A DNA stretch of 64,000 nt, from assembly GCA_002794105.1 (NCBI GenBank), contig PHFL01000065.1:1-64000 (forward strand). Reading direction: 5' to 3'. Origin of the DNA: Candidatus Thermochlorobacter aerophilus (lineage in GTDB: Bacteria > Bacteroidota > Chlorobiia > Chlorobiales > Thermochlorobacteraceae). The notes beneath the pieces are model-generated. The model saw only the letters and a program-made list of their open reading frames with translations, was not told the DNA's origin and did not search any database. This document shows, one piece after another, positions 36,899 through 46,947 of this stretch. Position 1 is the first letter of the stretch. Every line of letters begins with the position of its first letter. The translations under genes and the position numbers were made by a program.

Positions 36899-37222
36899 GC
36901 ATTTTCTTTGTGTCATTCCGAACGCAGTGAGGAATCCAGTGCATGGATGCTTCGCTTCGCTCAGCATGACAAGAGCGGAAGTGTCATTCCGAGCATTTTC
37001 TTTGTGTCATTCCGAACGCAGTGAGGAATCCAGTGCATGGATGCTTCGCTTCGCTCAGCATGACAAGAGCGGAAGTGTCATTCCGAGCATTTTCTTTGTG
37101 TCATTCCGAACGCAGTGAGGAATCCAGTGCATGGATGCTTCGCTTCGCTCAGCATGACAAGAGCGGAAGTGTCATTCCGAGCATTTTCTTTGTGTCATTC
37201 CGAAACGCAGTGAGGAATCCAC
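36899..37222. repeat. 94-bp tandem repeats: three perfect copies plus part of a fourth
   Basis: Units start at 36899, 36993, 37087 and 37181; the first three are identical by eye. Each unit holds an imperfect inverted pair (TGTCATTCCGAACGCAGTG... and ...CTTCGCTCAGCATGACA), the pattern of small palindromic repeats widespread in Bacteroidota and Chlorobiota. The fourth copy has an extra A (CGAAACGC) and is interrupted after GAGGAATCC. Short 'proteins' read from it are artefacts. Confidence 0.9.
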
Positions 37223-37245
37223 TGCTAATGAAGAATTTCCCTTGA

Positions 37246-37325
37246 CCTCACCCTGTTTCGGCGGTGCCGAAACGTCCCTCTCCTTGCAAAGGAGAGGGAT
37301 GTCTGCGCCAGCAGACAGGGTGAGG
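37246..37325. repeat. 80-bp cloverleaf-shaped palindrome nested in the repeat array
   Basis: The outer 11-bp stem (37246-37256 with 37315-37325) encloses three hairpins: 37257-37262 with 37266-37271, 37275-37285 with 37289-37299, and 37301-37306 with 37311-37316 (the last shares one base with the outer stem). The right-hand part of a 94-bp unit resumes at 37330, so the element looks inserted into the fourth copy. It may fold as RNA or DNA; it resembles a miniature mobile repeat. Confidence 0.75.
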
Positions 37326-37416
37326 TGCTGGATGCTTCGCTTCGTTCAGAATGACAGCGCATCTGCAAGGCATCGGCACAACCTTTTCATCTACACGAGG
37401 GGCAGTGACTACTCTC

Positions 37417-38775
<1,359 letters not shown>

Positions 38776-38887
38776 TCAAGTTGGATAAGCGTTGGATAAA
38801 TTTTGCAACATTATGGGCAGGCTAAATATACGCCGTTTAAGCAGGATTTACAGGGTTTTAAGCCCATTTTTACTTTTGCTCAAAAAT

Positions 38888-39520
38888 CTACTCATGCTGG
38901 CGCTTGAGAATTTCTACTGGAACGCCATGTGCACCAAGTAGCGTGTTTAGCTCACGCTCCATCAGGGTTTGGGCATCGCGAAGCAAGCCTGATGCCAGCA
39001 CCTGTTGCCGTGCTTTTTCCTGCAAGCGATTGACAGCCGCTTCTCGTTCTTCACGCGTGATGTAGTTCCACCAGCCGCTTTCGTCGCGCACCACTTCGTA
39101 GCGCGCCATCTCCAGCGAGAGCAGTTTCGGTTCGGGAAACTCTGCGATGATTTTCGTCGGATTGGTGGTGATGCGGAGCAAAAATTTTTGCTTCAAGTCG
39201 TAGCCTGCTTTGGCATTAAAGATGCCGCGCACGACCAGAATTTTCGTGCTGCCCAAAAAAGTGTGCGTGTAAGTATCTTCCACCATGAGCGACTTGGAGA
39301 CGGTTGCCAGTTCCAGAATGGGTGCAGATTGCTGCACAACGACGATTTCATTGAGCCGCACTTCAGGGGTGAAGTTGAAGTTGCGCCGAATCCCCTCTGC
39401 TGCATTGTGTGCAAGGTCCGTTGGCACTTTTACAACAATCACATACACTGCCAACGCTATCGCCAGCGCTGCCACGCTCACTGCTGCACTGACCAGCACA
39501 ATTCGTGTCGAAAGGCGCAT
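38888..39520 (-). CDS. DUF4230-domain membrane-anchored protein
   Basis: 210 residues from ATG 39520, which begins the membrane helix (MRLSTRIVLVSAAVSVAALAIALAVYVIVV). An ATG at 39559 would add 13 residues but leave only 27 bp to the divergent gene. The outer part has the DUF4230 pattern: ELATVSKSLMVEDTYTHTFLGSTKILVVRGIFNAKAGYDLKQ, ITTNPTKIIAEFPEPKLLSLE. The function of the family is unknown. Confidence 0.75.
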   Translation of the reverse strand: MRLSTRIVLVSAAVSVAALAIALAVYVIVVKVPTDLAHNAAEGIRRNFNFTPEVRLNEIVVVQQSAPILELATVSKSLMVEDTYTHTFLGSTKILVVRGIFNAKAGYDLKQKFLLRITTNPTKIIAEFPEPKLLSLEMARYEVVRDESGWWNYITREEREAAVNRLQEKARQQVLASGLLRDAQTLMERELNTLLGAHGVPVEILKRQHE

Positions 39521-39586
39521 CTCTGACGCATTTGGATTTTCTATCTTGAACTTACACATTACACGGCAAAATGATTTGGACTTTTT

Positions 39587-40255
39587 ATGCGACGCTATGC
39601 TTTTCTTGCTCTTTCTTTTAGTCTGCTGAGTTCCTCTGCATTGGCTCAGACCATAGAGCATGATTTGGTCAACTGGTCTGGTGCGATGGTCACCGTTCGC
39701 TTTGGCGAAAGCCCATGGTCAATGCAGGTCTTTGCACAAAGCCGCATGATTAACGGGCTATCGCAGTTTCAGACTGTCGTGTTTTTGGTCTATGGGCTCT
39801 ACCGAGTAGTGCCTTCCACTTCGTTGGGCGCAGGCTACATCATTCTGACGCCGATTAACAACCGCATTTTGGATATTTTTTCATTTCAAGTCTGGCATGA
39901 TTTCAAAGTCGGTAAAGTGCCAGCCGTCCTTCGCTTGCGTGCAGAAAGTCTGGCATGGCACTCGCTACAAGATGCCTTCTTTGATGTGATTCGTTCGTGG
40001 CGACTTCGGATTCGTCCTGAAATTGCCCTGCCAGTAGGCGGCAATTACTCATGGCTTATCAACAACGAGTGGTTTCTGACGTTTGAAGCGCCAGTGTGGA
40101 ATCAGAATCGGTTTCAGACCGGGGTGCGTTATCGGCAGTCGGGCATCATTGTAGATGTGCTATACCAGAATCGGGTCATCAACCGCACGCCGCCGCTCCC
40201 GGTGCGAGTCGAGCACATCATTTTACTGAACTTTTTTTACACCCTCATGCTTTGA
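39587..40255 (+). CDS. DUF2490-like outer-membrane protein
   Basis: 222 residues. Signal peptide (MRRYAFLALSFSLLSSSALAQ), then alternating strands (VNWSGAMVTVRFGESPW, VYGLYRVVPSTSLGAGYIILTP, QVWHDFKVGKVPAVLRLRAES, RLRIRPEIALPV) ending in HIILLNFFYTLML. This matches DUF2490-type small barrels. Its last 19 bases overlap the tail of the convergent thioesterase gene. It is divergent from the DUF4230 gene with ~66 bp between starts. Role unknown. Confidence 0.65.
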   Translation: MRRYAFLALSFSLLSSSALAQTIEHDLVNWSGAMVTVRFGESPWSMQVFAQSRMINGLSQFQTVVFLVYGLYRVVPSTSLGAGYIILTPINNRILDIFSFQVWHDFKVGKVPAVLRLRAESLAWHSLQDAFFDVIRSWRLRIRPEIALPVGGNYSWLINNEWFLTFEAPVWNQNRFQTGVRYRQSGIIVDVLYQNRVINRTPPLPVRVEHIILLNFFYTLML

Positions 40256-40689
40256 GCATTTGCGTCGTGTGGCAAATAGGCTTTGAGAGCGTCAATGAGA
40301 GCGGCAGGCGGACGGGAGAGTTTGCCTGACCGACTAAGAAAAGCATGCGTGGTGTAGCCCTCAAACAGTTTTTGACCAGAGCGTTTCTCAAAGCCTTGGT
40401 AAGAGAGCGTGATGCGCACATTCTCGAGCTTTGCAACGTGGGTGTTGATGAGAATTTCGTCATCGTATCGAGCTGGCGCAAGATAGTCCAAGTGAGCTGA
40501 GACCACGGGGAGCATGATGCCAAGCGATTCAAGGTCTTTGTAAGCAAAGCCGCACTCGCGCAAAAGTTCGTTACGAGCCGCTTCAATGAACTCAAAATAG
40601 CGTGCGTAGTAGACGACTTGCATCTGGTCGGTGTGTGCGTAAATGACACGAAGCGAGTAGGTGAAGACTTTATGCGGCGGTTGCGACAT
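40237..40689 (-). CDS. Acyl-CoA thioesterase, YbgC/4-hydroxybenzoyl-CoA type
   Basis: 150 residues from ATG 40689 ([17 protein letters not shown]); the start overlaps the accA stop in the arrangement TAATG, showing coupling. The hotdog fold is clear: the catalytic Asp in YAHTDQMQVVYYARYFEFIEAARNELL, then LPVVSAHLDYLAPARYDDEI and ITLSYQGFEKRSGQKLFEGYTTHAFLS. It hydrolyses acyl-CoA or acyl-ACP thioesters. Position after accA points to fatty-acid metabolism. Its 3' end overlaps the convergent gene. Confidence 0.88.
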   Translation of the reverse strand: MSQPPHKVFTYSLRVIYAHTDQMQVVYYARYFEFIEAARNELLRECGFAYKDLESLGIMLPVVSAHLDYLAPARYDDEILINTHVAKLENVRITLSYQGFEKRSGQKLFEGYTTHAFLSRSGKLSRPPAALIDALKAYLPHDANAQSMRV

Positions 40690-41675
40690 TAATCTTCTCT
40701 CCACACGCCCATTTTCGCATACTTTTCAATGCGTTCTTCGACCAGCTGTTCTGGCGTTTTGCTCATGAGTGGCTTGAGCTCTTCCAGCAAAATACGCTTC
40801 AAGGTTGCTGCAGTCTCTTCAGGATTGCGATGTGCACCGCCGATAGGCTCGGGCACGATGCGGTCAATAATTCCCAGTTCCATCAGGTCAGGGGCAGTGA
40901 GTTTTAGCGCTTCGGCGGCCTGCTCTTTGAAGTTCCAGCTTCTCCACAAAATGGAAGAACAACTTTCTGGCGAGATAACCGAGTACCATGCGTTTTCGAG
41001 CATCAGCACACGATTTCCGACGCCGATACCGATTGCGCCACCAGAGGCGCCTTCGCCGATGATGACAGCGATGATAGGCGTGCGCAAGCGCGCCATTTCA
41101 AAGAGATTGCGTGCAATAGCTTCAGCTTGTCCGCGCTCTTCGGCTTCGATGCCGGGAAAAGCACCGGGCGTATCAATCAGCGTAATGACAGGTTTTTTGA
41201 ACTTCTCGGCTAATTTCATCAAGCGCAAGGCTTTGCGGTAGCCTTCTGGATTAGCCATGCCGAAATTTCGCATCAGGTTCGATTTGGTATCGCGCCCTTT
41301 TTGGTGACCGATAATCATGACTGTCTGCGCTCGCCCGTCTTCATCGATCATGCGTGCAAATCCGCCGACGATGGCTTTGTCGTCACCGAAGGCGCGGTCG
41401 CCTGAGAGTTCTATGAAATCCTGCGTCATCATGTAGATGTAATCCAGCGTGTAGGGGCGCTCGGGATGGCGTGCCAGTTGCACGCGCTGCCAGCGAGTTA
41501 GGTTGCGGTAAATCGACACGCGCAGTTCTTGCACCTTTGCCTCGAGCTGCTCAATGTCGCGCGCCAATTCTTCGGCTTTGCCATTGCCGCTTTGTAGGGC
41601 AAATTGGCGCATTTCATTGAGTTTCGTCTCAAGCTCTACAATCGGCTTTTCAAAATCTAAAACCACTTTTGCCAT
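40689..41675 (-). CDS. accA: Acetyl-CoA carboxylase, carboxyltransferase subunit alpha
   Basis: 328 residues. With AccD it moves the carboxyl group from biotin to acetyl-CoA, the first step of fatty-acid synthesis. Diagnostic segments are the N-terminal coiled region, [95 protein letters not shown], and [19 protein letters not shown]. AccD is not in the window. The thioesterase follows with overlapping stop/start codons. Confidence 0.96.
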   Translation of the reverse strand: MAKVVLDFEKPIVELETKLNEMRQFALQSGNGKAEELARDIEQLEAKVQELRVSIYRNLTRWQRVQLARHPERPYTLDYIYMMTQDFIELSGDRAFGDDKAIVGGFARMIDEDGRAQTVMIIGHQKGRDTKSNLMRNFGMANPEGYRKALRLMKLAEKFKKPVITLIDTPGAFPGIEAEERGQAEAIARNLFEMARLRTPIIAVIIGEGASGGAIGIGVGNRVLMLENAWYSVISPESCSSILWRSWNFKEQAAEALKLTAPDLMELGIIDRIVPEPIGGAHRNPEETAATLKRILLEELKPLMSKTPEQLVEERIEKYAKMGVWRED

Positions 41676-41953
41676 AATGCTACCTTCATGAGTTATAGTT
41701 CTGGCAGGGTAAAATGATACGCAAAATCTTGCTTTTTAGAAACTTCTGCCATCGCAGGCGTCTCTGTCACCGGTAGCGGTTGTGGTATGCCAACCGCAGT
41801 TTGATGTTTGAAGGCATTTTCCTAAGTTTGCTGCCAAGTCAGACATTTGAAGAACATTGAAACGAATACCGCTCACTTGAGCGTTGTAAGGACGATTTCA
41901 GACTTCAATCTATCTCTCTTGAACAAAGCGTATCACCTCAAGAGGTATAACCG

Positions 41954-43753
41954 ATGAGACACCTTCATGCAAAAGTTTTGATACTTGCCACGGTGTGTTT
42001 TGCCGCGGTGCTTTCCTACGGTTTTCTGTTCAGCGATGCTACTCTCACATCTAAGTCAGATGCGGTCTCTGAAGCGGAGGTGCCCAAAGATGAGAGTGGC
42101 TGTTTTTCCTGCCATTCCCAGCTTCTTGGCAAGGCTGGCATTGGCGCGGAAATTTGGGAGCGCGATACGCACCACCGAGCTGGTGTAAGCTGCGTCGGAT
42201 GCCATGGCGGTAATCCAAGCAAAGACATCACCATGGCGAACTTCCAGTTAGCGCATCAAGACATCAAGGATGCCAAAGGCAAGGTGATTACACCATTTAT
42301 CGCACGCGGCGATGCCAAAAAGCAAATGGAATGGTGCGGCTCTTGCCACGAGAGCGCCGAGAAGATGCAAACCTACAAGCTCTCTAAGCCCGTTGAAAAA
42401 CTTGACTTGAACATCAATGCAGTCTATGCCGCCAGCTCACATGGTGTAGCGGCTTTGAAAGAAGGGAATGCGGCGTCGGCAAGTTGCGTTAGCTGCCACG
42501 GCGCACATGGTGCGATGACTGCCGATAACCCACTTTCGCTCACTTATCCGAAGAACATTGCCAACATGTGCGGCACCTGCCACGCCAGCGAAACTTACAT
42601 GGCAGCTTCCCTTGAAAAGAAGGGCAAGAGTTTTGAAAATCACATTGAGGCATACATGGAAAGTGTGCATGCCAAAGCCATGTATGTCAAGAATGACTTA
42701 ACCTCACCAACCTGCAACGATTGTCATGGCAAGCATGGCAATCATCCTGAAGATGTGGCTGATGTAACACATGCTTGCAACTCCTGCCATGCCTCTATTG
42801 CATCTGCATATGCAGAAGGACCGCATGCGTCGGCTTACTTAGCCGCTGGGAATAACGGCTGCATCAGTTGCCATGGTTCGCCAAATGGACACCGCATTGC
42901 AAACTGGGGGCATGAAAAAGTTGGGGTTCAGGAAGGAGCACAGTGCCTAAACTGCCACAACGCAAATGTGCCTGAAGCGCCTGCCTACAAGGTGGCTCTC
43001 GATGAGCTTATGGCACAGTTCAACGCCACACGACTTCTTGCTGGCGAATTGAAGACAGCGGCAGATTCAGTGCGCTATGCACGCTCACGCGGACTCTACA
43101 CCCGAGCCAAGTATTTTGCAGCCCCACTCAAGTCACTTGAAGACTCTCTGCAGATTGCTTGGAAATTCTTCGAAATCGACCGCTACAACATTGCACTCGA
43201 CACGCGTGAGGATTCACTCAACGCCCGCAAGCTGGTGCCTGTGCTACTTTCCTTTGTTAAGGACGAAGCCAAATTGAGCGAGTTGAAAACAGCCGACGAC
43301 TCTTTGGCTTTAGCTATTGAGGTGGCTGACTACGCCAATAGCTACCGCAAGTATCAAGCCAACTTGCGTGCTATGGGAAGCGCCACGAAACTGCATGCTT
43401 ACCTAACGGATTTTGAACGGACCTACAAAGAGGCGCGTGAGTTCTTCGAGGCTCGTGAAAAAGAGGCTATCCCTGTCAGCGAAGAACTGGCGTATCTGGA
43501 AGAGCTCAAGCGCCAAGCCGATGCTGCTGGCGGTAACCATCATGTGGTGCGAGCCGCTCTCTTTGAAGCCAAGATGGCTGAAGGCTTTGTGGTCAAAGAT
43601 TCAGTCAAGGCATTGGTGCATAAGACTGAGCAATTGGTCGCCACACGCAACACGGTCTTGCGTGTCACACTAATCCTGACTGGGTTGCTTATTGTTGGAT
43701 TGGGTCTTGTCGTATCCAGAATTAACAATGAAAACCGCGAGCGCGGGCGTTAG
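41954..43753 (+). CDS. Membrane-anchored nine-haem c-type cytochrome
   Basis: 599 residues. AGAGGT lies eight bases before the ATG. An N-terminal hydrophobic signal/anchor (~8-27) is followed by nine CXXCH haem sites with Cys at about 50, 80, 128, 178, 206, 254, 275, 303 and 331. A helical region of ~240 residues without haems follows, and a C-terminal transmembrane helix (~570-587, TLILTGLLIVGLGLVV). The haem domain resembles cytochrome c3/c7-type and NapC/NrfB-like electron carriers. No quinol oxidase or reductase subunit is adjacent, and no CXXCK site is seen. It should carry electrons in the periplasm or at the membrane. Confidence 0.88.
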   Translation: MRHLHAKVLILATVCFAAVLSYGFLFSDATLTSKSDAVSEAEVPKDESGCFSCHSQLLGKAGIGAEIWERDTHHRAGVSCVGCHGGNPSKDITMANFQLAHQDIKDAKGKVITPFIARGDAKKQMEWCGSCHESAEKMQTYKLSKPVEKLDLNINAVYAASSHGVAALKEGNAASASCVSCHGAHGAMTADNPLSLTYPKNIANMCGTCHASETYMAASLEKKGKSFENHIEAYMESVHAKAMYVKNDLTSPTCNDCHGKHGNHPEDVADVTHACNSCHASIASAYAEGPHASAYLAAGNNGCISCHGSPNGHRIANWGHEKVGVQEGAQCLNCHNANVPEAPAYKVALDELMAQFNATRLLAGELKTAADSVRYARSRGLYTRAKYFAAPLKSLEDSLQIAWKFFEIDRYNIALDTREDSLNARKLVPVLLSFVKDEAKLSELKTADDSLALAIEVADYANSYRKYQANLRAMGSATKLHAYLTDFERTYKEAREFFEAREKEAIPVSEELAYLEELKRQADAAGGNHHVVRAALFEAKMAEGFVVKDSVKALVHKTEQLVATRNTVLRVTLILTGLLIVGLGLVVSRINNENRERGR

Positions 43754-43793
43754 CCAAAGCACACGGAGTTTTATTAAAAAAGAGTACTTTATG

Positions 43794-43824
43794 ATGCACG
43801 CAATACCTAGCGTGCATTTTTTTT
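43794..43824 (+). terminator. Intrinsic terminator after the multihaem cytochrome
   Basis: An 8-bp stem (43794-43801 with 43810-43817), an 8-base loop, then a run of T through 43824. It closes the cytochrome transcript 41 bases after the stop and separates it from the next operon. Textbook shape. Confidence 0.85.
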
Positions 43825-43848
43825 AGGCGTGCAAAATCAACACGGAGC

Positions 43849-45183
43849 GTGAGACAACTTCTAACGCGAGAGCATCTGAATCAGATTTTTGCGGAAGCTA
43901 AGTCAGCAGAGCGCAGTAGTGGATGTAAAATATGGGCTATTAAAGTGAATTCTCCTGTGCAGCGTGTCAAGATTGTTGCCCAGCTTATTCAAGCTGCTGA
44001 ACGTGCCAAACTTGTCGCATGTGAGATTAGCTTAGCGCTGCAGCCTACAATTTTTCAGCAGATTGACAGAGCACTTGCCAAATCACAGGGTCATATTGAT
44101 TGTATTGTCGTCAACGGATATGTTCCCTCTGCGAAAGATGCTCTGACTGAAGAACAGGTCTGTCAGGTCTTGGAAGCATTTGCGCGCACGGTACAGCCTA
44201 GATTTGTTTCGTCAGCTATTTTCTGCTTGCCAGTATTTCTTTTGGACTTGGTGTATCGCAAGGCGCCAAGTTTCTGGCGTAGCATCAGTGCTCACATCAT
44301 TGACTTGAGATTAGCCTCTGAATTGCCCAGAGAGCTGGCGTACAACTATCCATCTGCTACGACTGAGCCACCAGATGCGCGTACAAAGCGCATACACTTG
44401 CTTGAACAGCAACTGACCGAAATTCGTCAGCGCTACAAGGCGACGCCACAAGACCAAATCCCCACCATGCTGCTTTTGGCACAGGCTTACTTTGATGACC
44501 GTCAGTATGAAAAGGCTTTTGAAGTCTATAACGACCTTCTGCTACTACTCAATGCTCCAGAGGATTTGGCGCACCGTGCATTGGTCTTGCACCGACTCGG
44601 CACCATCCTTCACTTGTGGGGCTACTACGAAAAGTCCCTACAGCATTATCGCGATAGTCTTGCTTTGTACACCAAAGCCGATAATGTGCCAGGCGCGGCT
44701 GAGCTGCTACATCAGATTGGTCTTCTGTATCAAGATTTGGGCGAATTTGATAAAGCCATTGATTACTACTCCCGTAGCATTGCGCATAACCGTGAACTTC
44801 AGAACTCGAATGCGTCTGCAGGAACCTTGCTCAATCTTGGCATGGTCTATGAAGAAATTGGCTTGCATGTCAAAGCTGTCGAGCACTACCGTGAAGCATT
44901 TGAACTCTTTCGCCAGAGAAACAATCTGCAAGGTATGGGCTTAGCCTTGTGGCATGCGGGCGAGGTATATGCCGAGCGTGGACTCTACAAAGATGCAGCC
45001 AAGTATTATTTTGCAGCACAGACTCTCTTTGAACGCTTCAGCAATCCGTATCTTGCTGTGGTGAAAAAACATCTTGCCGAGCTTGAGCACACAATTGGAA
45101 AACACGAGTATGAACAGCTCATTCAAAGCTTACGCTCGCGCTCTGGTTCAAAAAATTCTGCGACCTCACCAACGGCATCATAG
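43849..45183 (+). CDS. Tetratricopeptide repeat protein with degenerate STAND/NTPase-like N-terminus
   Basis: 444 residues, GTG start with GGAG just upstream. Residues 1-~170 resemble the core of STAND-type NTPases after the P-loop: an IDCIVVNGYVPSAKDALTEEQVCQVLEAF helix, then SAIFCLPVFLLDLVYRKAPSFWRSISAHIIDL, close to the '...LP...APDFWSWRSGVFEF' segment of TPR-linked NTPases. No Walker A motif is visible. Residues ~190-430 are six or more TPR units (RALVLHRLGTILHLWGYYEKSLQHYRDSLALYTKAD, DLGEFDKAIDYYSRSIAHN). It is the first gene of the operon with the MsbA-like exporter (6 bp later), deacetylase and kinase. Confidence 0.75.
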   Translation: MRQLLTREHLNQIFAEAKSAERSSGCKIWAIKVNSPVQRVKIVAQLIQAAERAKLVACEISLALQPTIFQQIDRALAKSQGHIDCIVVNGYVPSAKDALTEEQVCQVLEAFARTVQPRFVSSAIFCLPVFLLDLVYRKAPSFWRSISAHIIDLRLASELPRELAYNYPSATTEPPDARTKRIHLLEQQLTEIRQRYKATPQDQIPTMLLLAQAYFDDRQYEKAFEVYNDLLLLLNAPEDLAHRALVLHRLGTILHLWGYYEKSLQHYRDSLALYTKADNVPGAAELLHQIGLLYQDLGEFDKAIDYYSRSIAHNRELQNSNASAGTLLNLGMVYEEIGLHVKAVEHYREAFELFRQRNNLQGMGLALWHAGEVYAERGLYKDAAKYYFAAQTLFERFSNPYLAVVKKHLAELEHTIGKHEYEQLIQSLRSRSGSKNSATSPTAS

Positions 45184-45189
45184 TGCGAT

Positions 45190-46935
45190 ATGAAAAGTCT
45201 GCTTCGTTTGAATCCCTATCTGTGGCGCTACCGACGAGAACTCTTGGCAGGAGTCGTGTGCGTTTTACTGACAAACTTTTTCATGATGAGCGCACCGAAG
45301 TTTGTCGGACGCGCCATCGATACCATGAGCGGAAATTTTACCTCGTCAGATGTGTTGCGCTATGTTCTACTGGCATTGCTGTGCTCTGCCCTTTCAGGTG
45401 TATTTATGTTCCTAGTGCGTCAGTTCATTATTGTTGCCTCGCGCAAAATTGAGTATGACCTCAAGAATGATTTTTATGCTCACTTGCAACGGCTCTCACC
45501 GCAGTTCTTTCGGCAGAGCAACACGGGCGACCTGATGTCGCGCGCCACCAACGACCTCAATGCGGTGCGCAACTACTTAGGTCCGGGCATCATGTATTCG
45601 CTAAACACGGTCTTTCGCCTCATCTTTGCGCTCTCGGCAATGCTGACCGTTTCACCGATGCTGACGCTCTTTGCGCTCTTGCCTGCACCAGTGCTCAGCT
45701 ACCTTGTCTATCGCATGGGAAAAGCTATCCATGAGCAAAGCCAAATCCTACAAGCCAAATACGGCGAGCTTTCAACCAAAGTGCAGGAAAATCTCGCTGG
45801 CATACGCGTCGTCAAAGCCTATGCACGCGAAGAAAGTGATACGGCGGCGTTTGCGGCACTCAATCGCGAATACTACGACCAAAATCTGAAACTCGCACGG
45901 CTTCAAGCTCTCTTCTACCCCTCTATGTCCGCACTTCTTGGACTTTCCGTCATGCTGATTCTCTGGATAGGCGGGCAGTATGTGATTCACGGGAAGATGA
46001 CACTTGGCGACATTGCACAGTTTCTTGTCTACATGACCTCTTTGGCGTGGCCACTAATTTCAATTGGCTGGGTTACCAACATCTTGCAGCGCGCCGCAGC
46101 GGCACAACTGCGCCTCGATGAAGTCATGCTCACCCAGCCTGACATTGCAGACAAAGCCAGCGATGAGCAGGTTTCCATCGAAGGGGAGATTGAATTTCGT
46201 CAGGTTTCGTTTGCCTATCCCACGCAGCCAGAGCGGCTGGTGCTGAAAAATCTCTCGTTCAAAATTCCGAAGGGCTGCCGTTTTGCAATTGTTGGGGCAA
46301 CAGGGTCTGGCAAATCAACTTTGGTTAATCTTTTGCCGCGCCTCATTGAACCCACTAAGGGTGAAATTCTCATCGATGGTCGCCCGATTCAGACTTTGCC
46401 GCTTCGCTCGCTGCGTCGCGCCATTGGCTTTGTGCCACAAGACCATTTTCTTTTCTCCGATACCATTCGCCACAACATCGCTTTTGGCGTCCCTCACGCC
46501 AGTCTTGATGAGATTCGCAAAGCCGCATGGGTTGCCGCAATCGACGAAGAAATCGAGCGCTTCCCTGCTGGCTACGACACTCTGATTGGTGAGCGTGGCA
46601 TTACCCTGTCGGGCGGACAAAAGCAACGCCTCTCTATTGCCCGAGCCTTGCTCTGCCAGCCGAAAATTTTAATTCTGGACGACTCACTCTGTGCTGTGGA
46701 TACTCACACAGAAGACACCATTCTAAACCGCTTGCAAGCCGCCACTACTGCCATGACCGTGATTTTAATCAGCCACCGTATTTCTACTGTCCAGCATGCT
46801 GACCACATCATCGTGCTCGATAACGGCGAACTCGTTGAAAGTGGCACGCACGATGAGCTACTGGCTAAAGATGGGCTCTACGCCGCGCTCTATCGCAAAC
46901 AGCTGCTTGAAGAAGAACTTTCCACACTGGAATGA
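45190..46935 (+). CDS. MsbA-like ABC exporter (transmembrane and ATPase fused)
   Basis: 581 residues. Six transmembrane helices (~1-330), then the ATPase with Walker A GATGSGKST, Q-loop VPQDHFLFSDTI, signature LSGGQKQRLSIARALL, Walker B ILILDDS and H-loop ILISHRISTV. This is the lipid/drug exporter type used for lipid A or glycolipids, or for peptides. All catalytic motifs are intact, unlike the exporter at 12585. It lies 6 bp after the TPR gene and 12 bp before the deacetylase gene, which supports an envelope role. Confidence 0.9.
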   Translation: MKSLLRLNPYLWRYRRELLAGVVCVLLTNFFMMSAPKFVGRAIDTMSGNFTSSDVLRYVLLALLCSALSGVFMFLVRQFIIVASRKIEYDLKNDFYAHLQRLSPQFFRQSNTGDLMSRATNDLNAVRNYLGPGIMYSLNTVFRLIFALSAMLTVSPMLTLFALLPAPVLSYLVYRMGKAIHEQSQILQAKYGELSTKVQENLAGIRVVKAYAREESDTAAFAALNREYYDQNLKLARLQALFYPSMSALLGLSVMLILWIGGQYVIHGKMTLGDIAQFLVYMTSLAWPLISIGWVTNILQRAAAAQLRLDEVMLTQPDIADKASDEQVSIEGEIEFRQVSFAYPTQPERLVLKNLSFKIPKGCRFAIVGATGSGKSTLVNLLPRLIEPTKGEILIDGRPIQTLPLRSLRRAIGFVPQDHFLFSDTIRHNIAFGVPHASLDEIRKAAWVAAIDEEIERFPAGYDTLIGERGITLSGGQKQRLSIARALLCQPKILILDDSLCAVDTHTEDTILNRLQAATTAMTVILISHRISTVQHADHIIVLDNGELVESGTHDELLAKDGLYAALYRKQLLEEELSTLE

Positions 46936-46947
46936 TGAAGTGTAGCT

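Larger units (their letters stand above)
36844..37416. other. Gene-free stretch between barrel gene and enolase, filled by repeats
   Basis: 573 bases between 35914-36843 and enolase. Contents: the 94-bp tandem array (36899-37222), a cloverleaf palindrome (37246-37325), and the right part of a split repeat copy (37330-37356). No real gene was found. The enolase 3' end lies next to it, so the palindromes may also act as its terminator. Confidence 0.7.

Noticed and set aside
36899-37222. CRISPR array
   Set aside because: The 94-bp units are directly adjacent and identical with no variable spacers, and no cas genes are near.
36807-37245. Reading frames translating as HSERSEESSAWMLRFAQHDKSG-type repeats
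   Set aside because: They are translations of the 94-bp intergenic repeat, a well-known source of false proteins in databases; there is no ribosome binding site and no codon bias.
41776-41797. Riboswitch-like hairpin (7-bp stem) upstream of the multihaem cytochrome gene
   Set aside because: It does not match a known family and lies ~160 bases from the start in a divergent region.
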